From assembly GCF_022788655.1 (NCBI RefSeq), contig NZ_CP084953.1, positions 124,001 through 188,000 of the forward strand: 64,000 nucleotides of DNA, written 5' to 3'. Position 1 is the stretch's first letter. Each line of letters starts with the position of its first letter. Positions 35,425 through 43,755 of this stretch are shown one piece after another. A model generated the notes under the pieces. It did no database searches. It was not told the origin of the DNA and saw only the letters and a list, made by a program, of their open reading frames with translations. The translations under genes were made by a program, and so were the position numbers. Origin of the DNA: Sulfitobacter indolifex (GTDB taxonomy: Bacteria; Pseudomonadota; Alphaproteobacteria; Rhodobacterales; Rhodobacteraceae).

Positions 35425-36516
35425 TTAGCCAACATGGAAGAGCGTGTTGAACAGCTTCGGGTCGAAGCTTTGCGCGGCAAAGGTATCGCCTTGGGTCAGC
35501 ACGCTAATGGCATCATGGCTGTGCAGGCTTTCTTGATGGCTTGCCACAATGCGGAAATCCCCTACCCGCGCATCCGCAAGGAGCTGTTCACAAAAGAGCC
35601 GCGCCGCATCCTCGACGAAGATCGGGTTGGCGGCGTTCAGCTCGGCAAAGGCCTGTTCGTCTTCGCGTTTGACCATCACTTGGGTTTCTGTCGGCACCGC
35701 GCGGCGGCAAAAGTCAATCAGGTCTTCAAACCAGAGGCAGCCCTCTGCGTCGAGGACCTCCACCGAGATCCGCGCGACCGAGCGCTGTGAATGCGGCGTG
35801 GCCAACTGCCCGCGGGTTGCGCGGGCATGTTCGCTCAGCTCCAGCGAACAAGGACAGGTGCTGGAATAAACATAGTCGAGATGGACGATCTTTTTGCGCT
35901 TCCCCTCCTGTTCTACAAGTTCCAGCGCGATGTCGTAATATTGGTAGCCGGCGAGCCCCGAGCGCAGACTTTCGATCTTCATTGGGAAGGAAAACCGCAT
36001 CTGGATCCGCGCATCGAGGCTTTCCAGATCAGCTTTATAGTCATCCAGCGCGGCTTCGATCACCTCGAAGCTGAAGGTCGCTTCAGCATGGCGGTAGAAG
36101 CTGCGCATGATACGAGACATATTAATGCCCTTCTTCTGCGCATCGAGCGAGACCGACCCGGTGACCGAGGTTTCAAGCTGCAAATCACCGGCGCCGCGGC
36201 TGTGGTAGCGGATCGGCAGGCGGAAGTTGGAAATGCCCACATGCTGGATCAACTGCTGCGCGCCGCGGATCAGGCTGGAAGGGCCGTTTTGCAGGTCAGG
36301 CAGCGTGGCTTTGTAATTGGCACCCCCGGTGAAATCCGCCGGATAGATGCGGTTGAACGCGGGGTATCCGGCACCGTTTACCATCCGCGCGACCGCGGGG
36401 TCGAGCGCGGCGACCTCGGCCGAAGTGGCCTCCTGAGCCCACGCGCGCAGGGTGGCGAGCGCAGCCTTGGCCGCCTTCCGATCCGGTGTCTCTGACACCT
36501 TTGTCTCAATAGTCAT
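35425..36516 (-). CDS. folE2: GTP cyclohydrolase FolE2 (type IB)
   Basis: A 363-residue enzyme converting GTP to 7,8-dihydroneopterin triphosphate, the first step of folate and pterin synthesis. The prokaryote-specific FolE2 family is recognised by QHVGISNFRLP (91-101), KGINMSR (129-135) and YSSTCPCSLELSEHA (218-231), where Cys221/Cys223 include the metal-binding active-site cysteine, and by TPHSQRS. Unlike zinc-dependent FolE1, FolE2 can use other metals and is often induced under zinc limitation; no clear Zur site was seen upstream. AAAGGGG precedes the ATG. It forms an operon with the FolM-like gene. Confidence 0.96.
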   Translation of the reverse strand: MTIETKVSETPDRKAAKAALATLRAWAQEATSAEVAALDPAVARMVNGAGYPAFNRIYPADFTGGANYKATLPDLQNGPSSLIRGAQQLIQHVGISNFRLPIRYHSRGAGDLQLETSVTGSVSLDAQKKGINMSRIMRSFYRHAEATFSFEVIEAALDDYKADLESLDARIQMRFSFPMKIESLRSGLAGYQYYDIALELVEQEGKRKKIVHLDYVYSSTCPCSLELSEHARATRGQLATPHSQRSVARISVEVLDAEGCLWFEDLIDFCRRAVPTETQVMVKREDEQAFAELNAANPIFVEDAARLFCEQLLADARVGDFRIVASHQESLHSHDAISVLTQGDTFAAQSFDPKLFNTLFHVG

Positions 36517-36719
36517 AAGCGCCCCTTTGATCTGTCGGCCGCACGCTAAGATGGTTTAACCGGTAACACCATGGCACAGCGCAGCAAGACGACACCTTGG
36601 CCAGCCCCTCGTATCGGGTGACACAGACCAAAGGCTCTCGAACGTGACAACGTTTGCAGAGCAGGCCTGGGGCTGCCACTACGGTCCCCAGCCCGAATTG
36701 ACTTGCCAAGCATTTCCCA

Positions 36720-36738
36720 CATAGATGCACAATCTATG
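36720..36738. promoter_or_regulatory. Palindrome upstream of the sulfotransferase-like gene
   Basis: CATAGAT (36720-36726) is exactly inverted as ATCTATG (36732-36738) around GCACA, 20 bases before the GTG at 36758 and about 200 bases upstream of folE2. A possible operator for either gene; no regulator is known. Confidence 0.35.
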
Positions 36739-36757
36739 GTAATATCCGAGGCGACAG

Positions 36758-37447
36758 GTGCCCCTTTCAAAAATCAACGGTAAACTTCTGCATTTTGTCC
36801 ATATCCCTAAAACGGGTGGATCGTGCATCACAAGCTACCTCAGGGCCAAGGGACCGCTGGCTCTTTACAGCCGCGAGCCGGTAGAATGGTCCAAAACCAC
36901 GCCTCAACATATGGAAGCAGCAACGCAGCGCATGATCTTGCCCGATGGTTTTTGCGATCATCGGTTCTGTATTCTGCGCGACCCGTTTGAGCGTTTGCTG
37001 AGCGAGTATCGCTACCGTGCGACCCGAAAAAATCCTGCCGAGGCACTGCCCGAGCACATCGGGCCCGGCGACGCACTGACCGTGGAGCTCGATTGGACGA
37101 CAGAGTTTTGCGGCACCTTTGATGCATGGGTTGAAAAGATTTTTGCAGATCAGATTGCTGACCCCTATCTGTCGGACAATCACATCCGACCTCAGGTGGA
37201 ATTTACCGGGCCCGACGTAAAGATGTTTCTCTTTGAGGAGGGCCTCGAGCAGGTGTTCCACTGGATTGACCATGTCACTCAAACTGACCGCGCCATCGTG
37301 CCTCTCGACCGCAACAGCAGCGTGAAATTCTCCATCCAAATGCTTGAACAAACGCGTAAATCAATCGAAAACTTCTACCAAGAAGACCTGCAGTTGATCC
37401 AAGAAATCAAAGCAGGAAGGAGATCCGCGCTGCAAGTATCACGCTAA
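36758..37447 (+). CDS. Sulfotransferase-like protein
   Basis: A 229-residue PAPS-dependent sulfotransferase-fold protein. HIPKTGGS (15-22) is the 5'-phosphosulfate loop and CILRDPFERLLSEYR (about 70-84) the 3'-phosphate-binding stretch, as in the carbohydrate sulfotransferase family 2 group. It may sulfate or otherwise modify a cell-surface glycan; related proteins in marine bacteria often lie in polysaccharide loci, but none is adjacent here. It starts with GTG, GAGGCG upstream. The neighbouring folE2 is divergent. Confidence 0.83.
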   Translation: MPLSKINGKLLHFVHIPKTGGSCITSYLRAKGPLALYSREPVEWSKTTPQHMEAATQRMILPDGFCDHRFCILRDPFERLLSEYRYRATRKNPAEALPEHIGPGDALTVELDWTTEFCGTFDAWVEKIFADQIADPYLSDNHIRPQVEFTGPDVKMFLFEEGLEQVFHWIDHVTQTDRAIVPLDRNSSVKFSIQMLEQTRKSIENFYQEDLQLIQEIKAGRRSALQVSR

Positions 37448-37466
37448 AGTTCAAGGCCACCACCGG

Positions 37467-37493
37467 CCCCCTGTGAGGAGCCCTCATAGGGGG
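37467..37493 (+). terminator. Strong hairpin after the sulfotransferase-like gene
   Basis: CCCCCTGTGAGG (37467-37478) pairs with CCTCATAGGGGG (37482-37493) over 12 bp with one G-T wobble and a three-base loop. There is no T run, so it is a hairpin of terminator-like strength rather than a proven intrinsic terminator. Confidence 0.45.
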
Positions 37494-37706
37494 GCACATG
37501 CTCTCCCGCGCGGTCCAATACTACGTCACAGGACAGAACTCTGCTTGGTCAAAGCATAACAGACAGGGTAAGGAACTTCTGGCGGTGAGAACCAGTCCCC
37601 GTCCTGCAAAGTGGCATCTATTTTGAAAAGGCCTCAAAATTGCCACCAATATCTGGTTGTCTTTGAACCGACATACGAGAGCGACGGGGACCATCAAGGA
37701 TCGATT

Positions 37707-38180
37707 ATGAGACTTAAGAATATTCTGAACCCCATTTTTGTGGCTGCCTTGCTCGCCCTCCCCACTATAGGGGCCGCGCAAACAATCTTGACTGTTGCAA
37801 CCTCCGAGCAATCCGCGACCTATACGCTGGAAGATCTGCTCGCGCTGCCTCAGACCACCGTTGTGACTAAAAACGACTATGTGGATACCGCAGCCACGTT
37901 CCAAGGACCGCGCCTGCGCGCGGTGCTGGAGCCCCTGAATGTCGCGCCCGATGCGACCCTAAAAATGGTGGCACTGAATGATTTCAGCTCAGATGTGCCA
38001 GCCGTAGATGCCTTTGATTACGATGTCATTCTGGCGGTGCTGCGTGACGGAGAGCCGATGTCAGTGCGGGACAAAGGACCTATTTGGGTCATTTATCCGA
38101 TGGACGACCATGCGGAGCTTCAAGACAATTCCATTAACGGCAGACTGGTATGGCAGCTCAAAAACATATCCGTCGAGTGA
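37707..38180 (+). CDS. Periplasmic oxidoreductase-like (molybdopterin-fold) protein
   Basis: A 157-residue exported protein. A signal peptide (MRLKNILNPIFVAALLALP, cleavage after GAA-Q) precedes a domain with YTLEDLLALPQTTVVTKNDY, FQGPRLRAVLEPLNV, VVAL-like ALNDFSSDVPA and PIWVIYPMDD. This resembles the small molybdopterin-dependent oxidoreductase-like domain that lacks cofactor residues. In other roseobacters such a protein precedes a sensor kinase; here the kinase start overlaps its last 31 bases. It may be the periplasmic sensor for that kinase. AAGGA lies eight bases before the ATG. Confidence 0.75.
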   Translation: MRLKNILNPIFVAALLALPTIGAAQTILTVATSEQSATYTLEDLLALPQTTVVTKNDYVDTAATFQGPRLRAVLEPLNVAPDATLKMVALNDFSSDVPAVDAFDYDVILAVLRDGEPMSVRDKGPIWVIYPMDDHAELQDNSINGRLVWQLKNISVE

Positions 38181-39601
38181 CCGATAAAAGCAGATCCGTT
38201 CGCGCGGCGCTTCTCGTATTTTTTGTAGGCGCCGTGCTTTTTGGCAGTGGGATCGTCTATAAGCTGAGCGATAGGGTCGACAATATCCAGACCGCGGAGC
38301 AAAGCGACCCGCTCTGGATCGGTTCACAGCTTCAGTTCGAAATGCTCAGGCTTGAGAAAGAGCTCAGCGAAGTCGCGCTCGGCCTTAGACCCGCAAGCGA
38401 TGTGGCCTTGCGCTTTGACATCGCCTGGAGCCGGATCACGATCCTTCAGGAAGGTAAGCTTTCGCGGCTTCTCAAGAGTTTTGCCATAGATCAAACCGTG
38501 CTTTCTGCCCTTGAGGAAACCTTCCAGACCGTTGAGCCCCATATTGCTGAGTTCGCAGCACAAGAGATGACAGACGCCGTGCGGCGGCAAAAGGCCGCGC
38601 ATATTCTGGATGCTCTCGAAGGCTACGATATGGCTTTACGGGACTTGTTGGTGGCCCTTGCACAGGCCAAAAACAGCTCTCTCACTGAGTTCAGAACCGG
38701 TCTGCTGTCTTTATCGCATGCCATTGCCTATCTCGGCATGACACTTTTGACCCTCTTTGGCATCTTCGCCTCCCTGCTTCTGATCGAACTGCGAGCTGTC
38801 AAAAAGAGGGAAAGAGAAATGCGCATTTTGGCCGAAGAAGCGACCTCAGCATCACGCATGAAAATGAACTTCATGAGTGTGGTCAGCCACGAGTTGCGCA
38901 CACCACTCACCTCGCTTCTCGGCGGGCTGTCTTTGCTGAAAGCCAAAGTGGGCGCCACGTTGAAAGACCCAACGGCTTTGAAACTGCTAGACGTCGCCAG
39001 CCGCAACGGGGATCGGCTGCTCACATTGGTCAACGATATTTTGGATGCCCAAGCCTTAAGCGATGGAAAAGTCTCGGTAAAGCGCGAGTCAGCGGACCTC
39101 AATGAAGTCGTCATAGCCGCGGTTGAAAATTGCCAAAGCTACGCGGAAAAGCTTGGGGTCCGCTACGCTGTTCACACCCCCAAAGAGACCTTGATCTCTT
39201 TCACCGACAGCGCGCGGGTGGCGCAGGTCCTGAACAACCTGATCTCCAACGCCGCCAAATTTACCTCCCCCGGGGATGTGGTTGAGGTCAGCCTGACGCG
39301 GCTCAACGACAAAGCGCGGATCGAAGTCACCGACCATGGGATCGGCATCCCCGAGGCTTTGCAGCCCGACATTTTCACTCCCTTTCATCAGATCAACCCC
39401 GGCACCACCGGCGCAAACAAAAGCAGCGGTTTGGGGCTGAGCATCACCAAACAATTGATAGACCTGCTCGGCGGAAAGGTGGGGTTCACCTCCGTCGAAG
39501 GAGAAGGATCGGTGTTCTGGATCGAACTGGAACTGCGCTCGCACTCTCGTGAGACCTCAAATGCGCGATTTACCCCGGTGCTTCTTACACCCCTAGCTTA
39601 A
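38150..39601 (+). CDS. Membrane sensor histidine kinase (HisKA)
   Basis: A 483-residue kinase. Two membrane helices (about 18-38 and 188-212) enclose a mostly helical periplasmic domain. After a short linker comes HisKA with SHELRTPLTS (His247), then an HATPase_c domain with NNLISNAAKFT (N box), DHGIGIP (G1), FTPFHQ (F box) and SSGLGLSI (G2). The start at 38150 overlaps the preceding periplasmic gene by 31 bases, suggesting coupled translation and a functional pair. No response regulator is encoded nearby, so its target is elsewhere. The C-tail lacks a receiver domain. Confidence 0.9.
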   Translation: MAAQKHIRRVTDKSRSVRAALLVFFVGAVLFGSGIVYKLSDRVDNIQTAEQSDPLWIGSQLQFEMLRLEKELSEVALGLRPASDVALRFDIAWSRITILQEGKLSRLLKSFAIDQTVLSALEETFQTVEPHIAEFAAQEMTDAVRRQKAAHILDALEGYDMALRDLLVALAQAKNSSLTEFRTGLLSLSHAIAYLGMTLLTLFGIFASLLLIELRAVKKREREMRILAEEATSASRMKMNFMSVVSHELRTPLTSLLGGLSLLKAKVGATLKDPTALKLLDVASRNGDRLLTLVNDILDAQALSDGKVSVKRESADLNEVVIAAVENCQSYAEKLGVRYAVHTPKETLISFTDSARVAQVLNNLISNAAKFTSPGDVVEVSLTRLNDKARIEVTDHGIGIPEALQPDIFTPFHQINPGTTGANKSSGLGLSITKQLIDLLGGKVGFTSVEGEGSVFWIELELRSHSRETSNARFTPVLLTPLA

Positions 39602-39693
39602 AAGCAATGCCGCTGCTGCCAAGCTTTGCGCGATGCGCGTGGTTTACCCCCTCTTAAGAGAGCAGATGTGCGCATCTCCAAGGGCCAGCAAAC

Positions 39694-39903
39694 TCAGTTT
39701 AATGTCTCTCGCATGGCGCTAAGCTCAAAGGGACATAGCGCTACTTTCGCATAAGCATCCTGAATAAGCTGGGAAATCATCGGGTCGATGTCGCCATATT
39801 CTTTCATTAGCTTGCTGACCTCGGCATAGGTTAAGTCGCTAAACTTGCGTGCGTTCAGCTGGTTATACCCTTCTACGAAGTTATCCACACTGTATCCGGT
39901 CAT
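39694..39903 (-). CDS. Small hypothetical protein, 69 residues
   Basis: A 69-residue, probably helical protein (MTGYSVDNFVEGYNQLNARK, YAEVSKLMKEYGDIDPMISQ). It has a strong ribosome-binding site (GGGGAGGA, nine bases before the ATG). No family is recognised. It lies convergent to the kinase at 38150 and opposite to the methyltransferase fragment that follows. Confidence 0.55.
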   Translation of the reverse strand: MTGYSVDNFVEGYNQLNARKFSDLTYAEVSKLMKEYGDIDPMISQLIQDAYAKVALCPFELSAMRETLN

Positions 39904-40082
39904 TCTTTAATCCTCCCCAGGACTTTAGCAGCGCTAAGTGTCTTTACAGAAAATCGCGCGGTATTCAAGCATTTCGATTTGGACGTCTAAATCAGATAAA
40001 GCCAGTTGGTCGTCACAGCATATCCATTGCCAGAGCGCGCTCCGCCGCCTACACATTTGAGACGATATACGGGGAAGTGCAT

Positions 40083-40253
40083 ATGTGGAATTCGAGGTAC
40101 GTATCCGAGATTGATTATACGTTCGGTCATTTTCCCCTTTTGTCCTCGGACAGCCTAAAGCCCGCAGCCCTGCTGGCGAGCGACAAGCATTCCGTTCCAG
40201 AAAGCCCCACAGATCTGGAGTTGGACGCATGCAAGATTTTGGGTAGCAATTAG
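40083..40253 (+). pseudogene. Fragment of a methyltransferase N-terminus
   Basis: The frame MWNSRYVSEIDYTFGHFPLL followed later by PTDLELDACKIL ending in a stop resembles the start of class I methyltransferases with a methyltransferase-regulatory domain, whose consensus begins with W-N-x-G-Y-V-x-x-I-x-Y-T-x-G-Y and reaches a D/Y-L-E-L-G-C-G-x-G motif. Here the glycine-rich loop is lost and the protein stops after 56 residues, so only a remnant is present. It lies directly before the membrane glycosyltransferase-like gene. Confidence 0.4.
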
Positions 40254-40261
40254 GGCTCTTG

Positions 40262-42178
40262 ATGCGACCAGATTATCTGCATGGTCTTTTTGACCGTCCT
40301 CATATGCGCAAAACAGTCCTTTATGTTCTGATATTTCTACTGACGCTGTGGCATGGCCATTTTTTTCTGACCGGTTACCGGCTGTCGGCTGACGATGTCT
40401 ATTTCACCTATATTGCGCTGCAGGGACCCAAAACTGTTCTGGAAACGGCCCGCTGGATTGCCGAAGGGCAAGGACGGGTCGGATTTCTCTATCTTCAGCC
40501 CATCAATATGTTCGCGGCGCTGATGTCTGAGATGTTGATCTGGCGCCTCGTGTTCGTCACGCTCTACTTCTCCACGGTCTGGTTAATCTTTGTCTATGCG
40601 GGAAAGGTGCTCAAACTTTCCATCGCACCGTTTTCTTTTCTCATTTTCCTCGCTCTGCATCCCTTGGGTTTTGAACATCTTCCCCCCACCACCTACCCCT
40701 TACAGAACACCCTGCCTTTTTTGGTATTGGTCAGCTGTCGCCTTGTTGCCCTGTCTTACGGAGAACGGGGGGGCTGGAGGGTACTGAACCGCTTGCTTCA
40801 GTTCGGCGCCATGCTGGCCACCGAATTTGCTTTGCTTTTGGGCATCGTCATGGTGGCGGCAGAGGTATTTGCCAACCACCCCTTGTCCCTGCGCCGCCCT
40901 CTGCCTTGGCTGCGCGCTCTTGTGAAAGACACACGCGTCTGGATTGAGATCGTCACTCTGGGTTTGGTCGTGGGCGTCTATATTGCGTATCGGCTGGCGC
41001 ATCCCTCAGGGTATGAGGGAAACTCTCTCGCAGGGATCGGCAATCTCGGTGCTCTGATCAGCACCACCTGGCACCATATCAATGATGGGTTGGTGCTGCC
41101 GCGCTTTAGCAGCCGTTTTCTAAAGGTGCCGCTCTCGGTCTGGACCGGGACTGCCCTGTCAGGCCTGGCCATGTATGCCGCAATCATTTTGACCCTTCGT
41201 ATCCCCTTTGGCAAAAAAGTCTCTTTCGCAGCAGTCGCGGCGTTTCTGCTGATCAGCATGATCTTTGTGACGCTGCCTGTCAGCGCGTCGCTTAAGCAGC
41301 AGGGCTGGTGTCAAGGAACAGGCCATTGCGCCTATCTCGACAGCCGCACCAGCATTCTAGGGGTGGTCTTGCTCTTGGCCGTCGCCGGGGCGGCCGCCTT
41401 ACGGCACAGCCCACACAGAAGGTTCGGGGAGCTCCGGCGCCCTCTGGTGGCCTGCGTAACTGCAGTGATCTTTGCTCTGGGCGGTCTGCACCACTGGCAT
41501 GTCGCCCAAGATATGCTGCGCTACGATAGAGTTTGGAAAAGCGCTCAGCTCTTGGCCTGTATGCCAAACCTAGTTCCCGAAACGCCCGCCCAGCTTTATG
41601 ATCTCATCGACCCCGGTCATGTGGTTCCCTTTCACGAGGACGAGGCCCCCCTGCGGTTCTGGCCCCTCTACCTCGAGACCGTCCGCCGTCAAAGTGACTG
41701 TTCAGGCACGCAGGTGCTACAGCGCAGCCTCGCGGGGAGCTACCTTCCCAATTTATGGCCAGAAGAGCTGCAGAATATTGGCGGGGATGAAGGGTCGAGG
41801 TATTTAGGATCTGGCTGGTCTGAAATCGAGGATTGGGGCGTTTGGAGCCACGCAGAAAAAGCGGAGCTGATCATCATCCCCAAAGGGTTAGAGCCCGGGG
41901 ATCAGGCAAGATTGCAGCTCGATGCGCAGATGTTTCTGGGCCCAGACCGGAGCGCGCAACGCCTTATCATCACACAAAATGGCCAAACACTTTGGGAAGG
42001 CACGCGCGGCTCAGAAGGCCAATCCCCTGATCCGATCTTCCGCCTCCTGCCTCACGATCCTGCACAGGAGACCATCACCCTGACGCTCATATTGCCAGAT
42101 GCCCATGCGCCCCCAACTGGCGGGGATACCCGCACGCTTGGTATTGGTTTAAAAGGACTTCTCCTACATAGGCCCTGA
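40262..42178 (+). CDS. Polytopic membrane protein, GtrC-like glycosyltransferase candidate
   Basis: A 638-residue protein with about ten hydrophobic segments in residues 15-400 and a soluble C-terminal about 220 residues. An early charged loop (GYRLSADDVYFTY) is reminiscent of the Asp-containing first loop of GT-C enzymes. The C-terminal part contains YLGSGWSEIEDWGVWSHAEKA, resembling DUF7024-type domains found on Gtr-associated membrane proteins. It converges on gtrA and gtrB, and in those systems a third, specific membrane enzyme transfers the lipid-linked sugar to the glycan. That role is the best inference. The ATG at 40262 has AGGG upstream. Confidence 0.7.
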   Translation: MRPDYLHGLFDRPHMRKTVLYVLIFLLTLWHGHFFLTGYRLSADDVYFTYIALQGPKTVLETARWIAEGQGRVGFLYLQPINMFAALMSEMLIWRLVFVTLYFSTVWLIFVYAGKVLKLSIAPFSFLIFLALHPLGFEHLPPTTYPLQNTLPFLVLVSCRLVALSYGERGGWRVLNRLLQFGAMLATEFALLLGIVMVAAEVFANHPLSLRRPLPWLRALVKDTRVWIEIVTLGLVVGVYIAYRLAHPSGYEGNSLAGIGNLGALISTTWHHINDGLVLPRFSSRFLKVPLSVWTGTALSGLAMYAAIILTLRIPFGKKVSFAAVAAFLLISMIFVTLPVSASLKQQGWCQGTGHCAYLDSRTSILGVVLLLAVAGAAALRHSPHRRFGELRRPLVACVTAVIFALGGLHHWHVAQDMLRYDRVWKSAQLLACMPNLVPETPAQLYDLIDPGHVVPFHEDEAPLRFWPLYLETVRRQSDCSGTQVLQRSLAGSYLPNLWPEELQNIGGDEGSRYLGSGWSEIEDWGVWSHAEKAELIIIPKGLEPGDQARLQLDAQMFLGPDRSAQRLIITQNGQTLWEGTRGSEGQSPDPIFRLLPHDPAQETITLTLILPDAHAPPTGGDTRTLGIGLKGLLLHRP

Positions 42179-42182
42179 TAGA

Positions 42183-42572
42183 TTATCGGGGCGCGTAGAC
42201 CCAAAATTTAAGCAAAAGAAACGTGATGGCAGGGGTTCCACAGGCGATAAAAATCCCGGCCCAGCCTGATGCCCAACCCAACCCTTCTGTGACCAAGGCC
42301 ACCCAGAATGCATTGAGCACGTAGCCCACGGCCACCACCACGGCAAAACGTAGCGCCAGCGTGCGGCCCGTCCCCGCCTGCTTGGAAGATCCCGCGAAAC
42401 TGAACCACGTATGCCCCACATACGACAGGCCGACGCCGACCAAAAACCCCATAGCGTTGGCGACTTGAGGTGATACGAGTGAAAGCATGCCAAGATAGGT
42501 GCCTACATGCACCCCGGTGGCCAATGCCCCTACGCCTCCAAAGCGCAAGATTTCCCCAAGAAGATGGCGCAT
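42183..42572 (-). CDS. gtrA: GtrA family membrane protein (flippase-like)
   Basis: A 129-residue protein with four membrane helices: RFGGVGALATGVHVGTYLGM, VANAMGFLVGVGLSYVGHTW, ALRFAVVVAVGYVLNAFWVA and CGTPAITFLLLKFWVYAPR. The last ends with the K-F-W-V-Y/F motif of the family. GtrA proteins are thought to flip the undecaprenyl-phosphate-linked glucose made by GtrB. Its ATG shares one base with the gtrB stop (TAATG), so the two are co-translated. The likely third component is the convergent membrane protein at 40262. Confidence 0.92.
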   Translation of the reverse strand: MRHLLGEILRFGGVGALATGVHVGTYLGMLSLVSPQVANAMGFLVGVGLSYVGHTWFSFAGSSKQAGTGRTLALRFAVVVAVGYVLNAFWVALVTEGLGWASGWAGIFIACGTPAITFLLLKFWVYAPR

Positions 42573-43555
42573 TAGGGTTTATGATCCTCGGCGTTTGCCG
42601 TCTCAAACTGAATCTGCTCGCGCACCAAATAAATAGGCCGTGCCTTCACCTCGGTGAATATGCGCGCCAAATATTCGCCAATAATGCCTAAGTTGATCAT
42701 GATCAGCCCATTGAAAAACAACAGCACCGTGGCGAGCGTGGCAAAGCCGGGCGTATCACGACCGAACAACAATGTGTCGATCAAGATATAGAGCATGAAC
42801 AAAAGGGCCGCTGCCGCGACCATAAATCCCACATAGCTCCACATTCGGAGCGGCACGGTGCTGAAGGAGATGATCCCTTCCATTGCCAGTTGGAACAGCT
42901 TCCGGAACCCGAACTTACCACTACCCTCTTGGCGCGCGGGGCGCACAAAATCGATCGTGGTTTGGCGAAAACCAAGCCAGGCAAATATTCCCTTCATAAA
43001 GCGGGTGCGTTCTGGAAGGCGGTGCAAGGCATTCACCACCTCACGGTCCATCAACCGGAAATCTCCGACATTCTCTGGGATTTCCACATCAGACATCATT
43101 CGAAGCAAGCGATAGAACATACGGGCCGAGCCGCGCTTAAACATCGTATCCGAACTGCGTTCAGCCCGGCGCGCCAACACGACATCAAACCCATCCTGCC
43201 AATGCGCCACCATTTCTGGCAACAGCTCAGGCGGCTCCTGCAGATCGGCATCTATTGGGATGACAGCGGCGCCGCGCGCCAGATCCAGCCCGGCGGTCAA
43301 CGCGGCCTCTTTACCGAAGTTCCGCGTCAAGTCGACGACCCGCACGCGCGGATCTTTCCGCGCAATACCTGTCAGCGCAAGAAGCGTGGCATCGCGCGAC
43401 CCGTCATTGACACAAACGATCTCGTAGGGGAGCCCGATATCATCCAGTATCGGACGGACCGTGTCGAAAAAACGCTGAATTACGTTTTCCTCGTTGTACA
43501 TAGGCACAACGAGGGACAATTCCGGGGCGCCCATGCTGTCTGGAGTATTGGTCAT
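42572..43555 (-). CDS. gtrB: GtrB-type undecaprenyl-phosphate glycosyltransferase
   Basis: A 327-residue GT2 enzyme of the dolichol-phosphate-mannose synthase/GtrB class. It contains LSLVVPMYNEENVI, VCVNDGSRD, PIDADLQEPPELL (DxD motif), GDFRLMDREVVNAL and RQEGSGKFGFRKL. Two C-terminal membrane helices (MWSYVGFMVAAAALLFMLYI and LLFFNGLIMINLGIIGEYLA) tether it. It should load a sugar onto undecaprenyl phosphate at the cytosolic side for transfer to a surface glycan. Operon with gtrA. Confidence 0.94.
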   Translation of the reverse strand: MTNTPDSMGAPELSLVVPMYNEENVIQRFFDTVRPILDDIGLPYEIVCVNDGSRDATLLALTGIARKDPRVRVVDLTRNFGKEAALTAGLDLARGAAVIPIDADLQEPPELLPEMVAHWQDGFDVVLARRAERSSDTMFKRGSARMFYRLLRMMSDVEIPENVGDFRLMDREVVNALHRLPERTRFMKGIFAWLGFRQTTIDFVRPARQEGSGKFGFRKLFQLAMEGIISFSTVPLRMWSYVGFMVAAAALLFMLYILIDTLLFGRDTPGFATLATVLLFFNGLIMINLGIIGEYLARIFTEVKARPIYLVREQIQFETANAEDHKP

Positions 43556-43755
43556 TGAAAACCTAATGTCTGAATATGGTCACCCAAGGCAACACGCTGA
43601 ATGCTAAACTTCCCCGGCAGGCTTAACAAAACCACACCCCCAATATCTATAAATAAACGACCCTAACCCACACATCCCCTCAGGAAGAAAAGAAGCTCTC
43701 TGTTTGGAAGCCACGTGGGGGCCGCGTCTTGCGTCCCGATGAGGACGTTTGGGTA

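Noticed and set aside
36506-36730. Reverse frame with two C-x2-C pairs (LCGKC, LCKRC) upstream of folE2
   Set aside because: No ribosome-binding site, overlaps the folE2 start, and no known zinc ribbon spacing beyond the two pairs.
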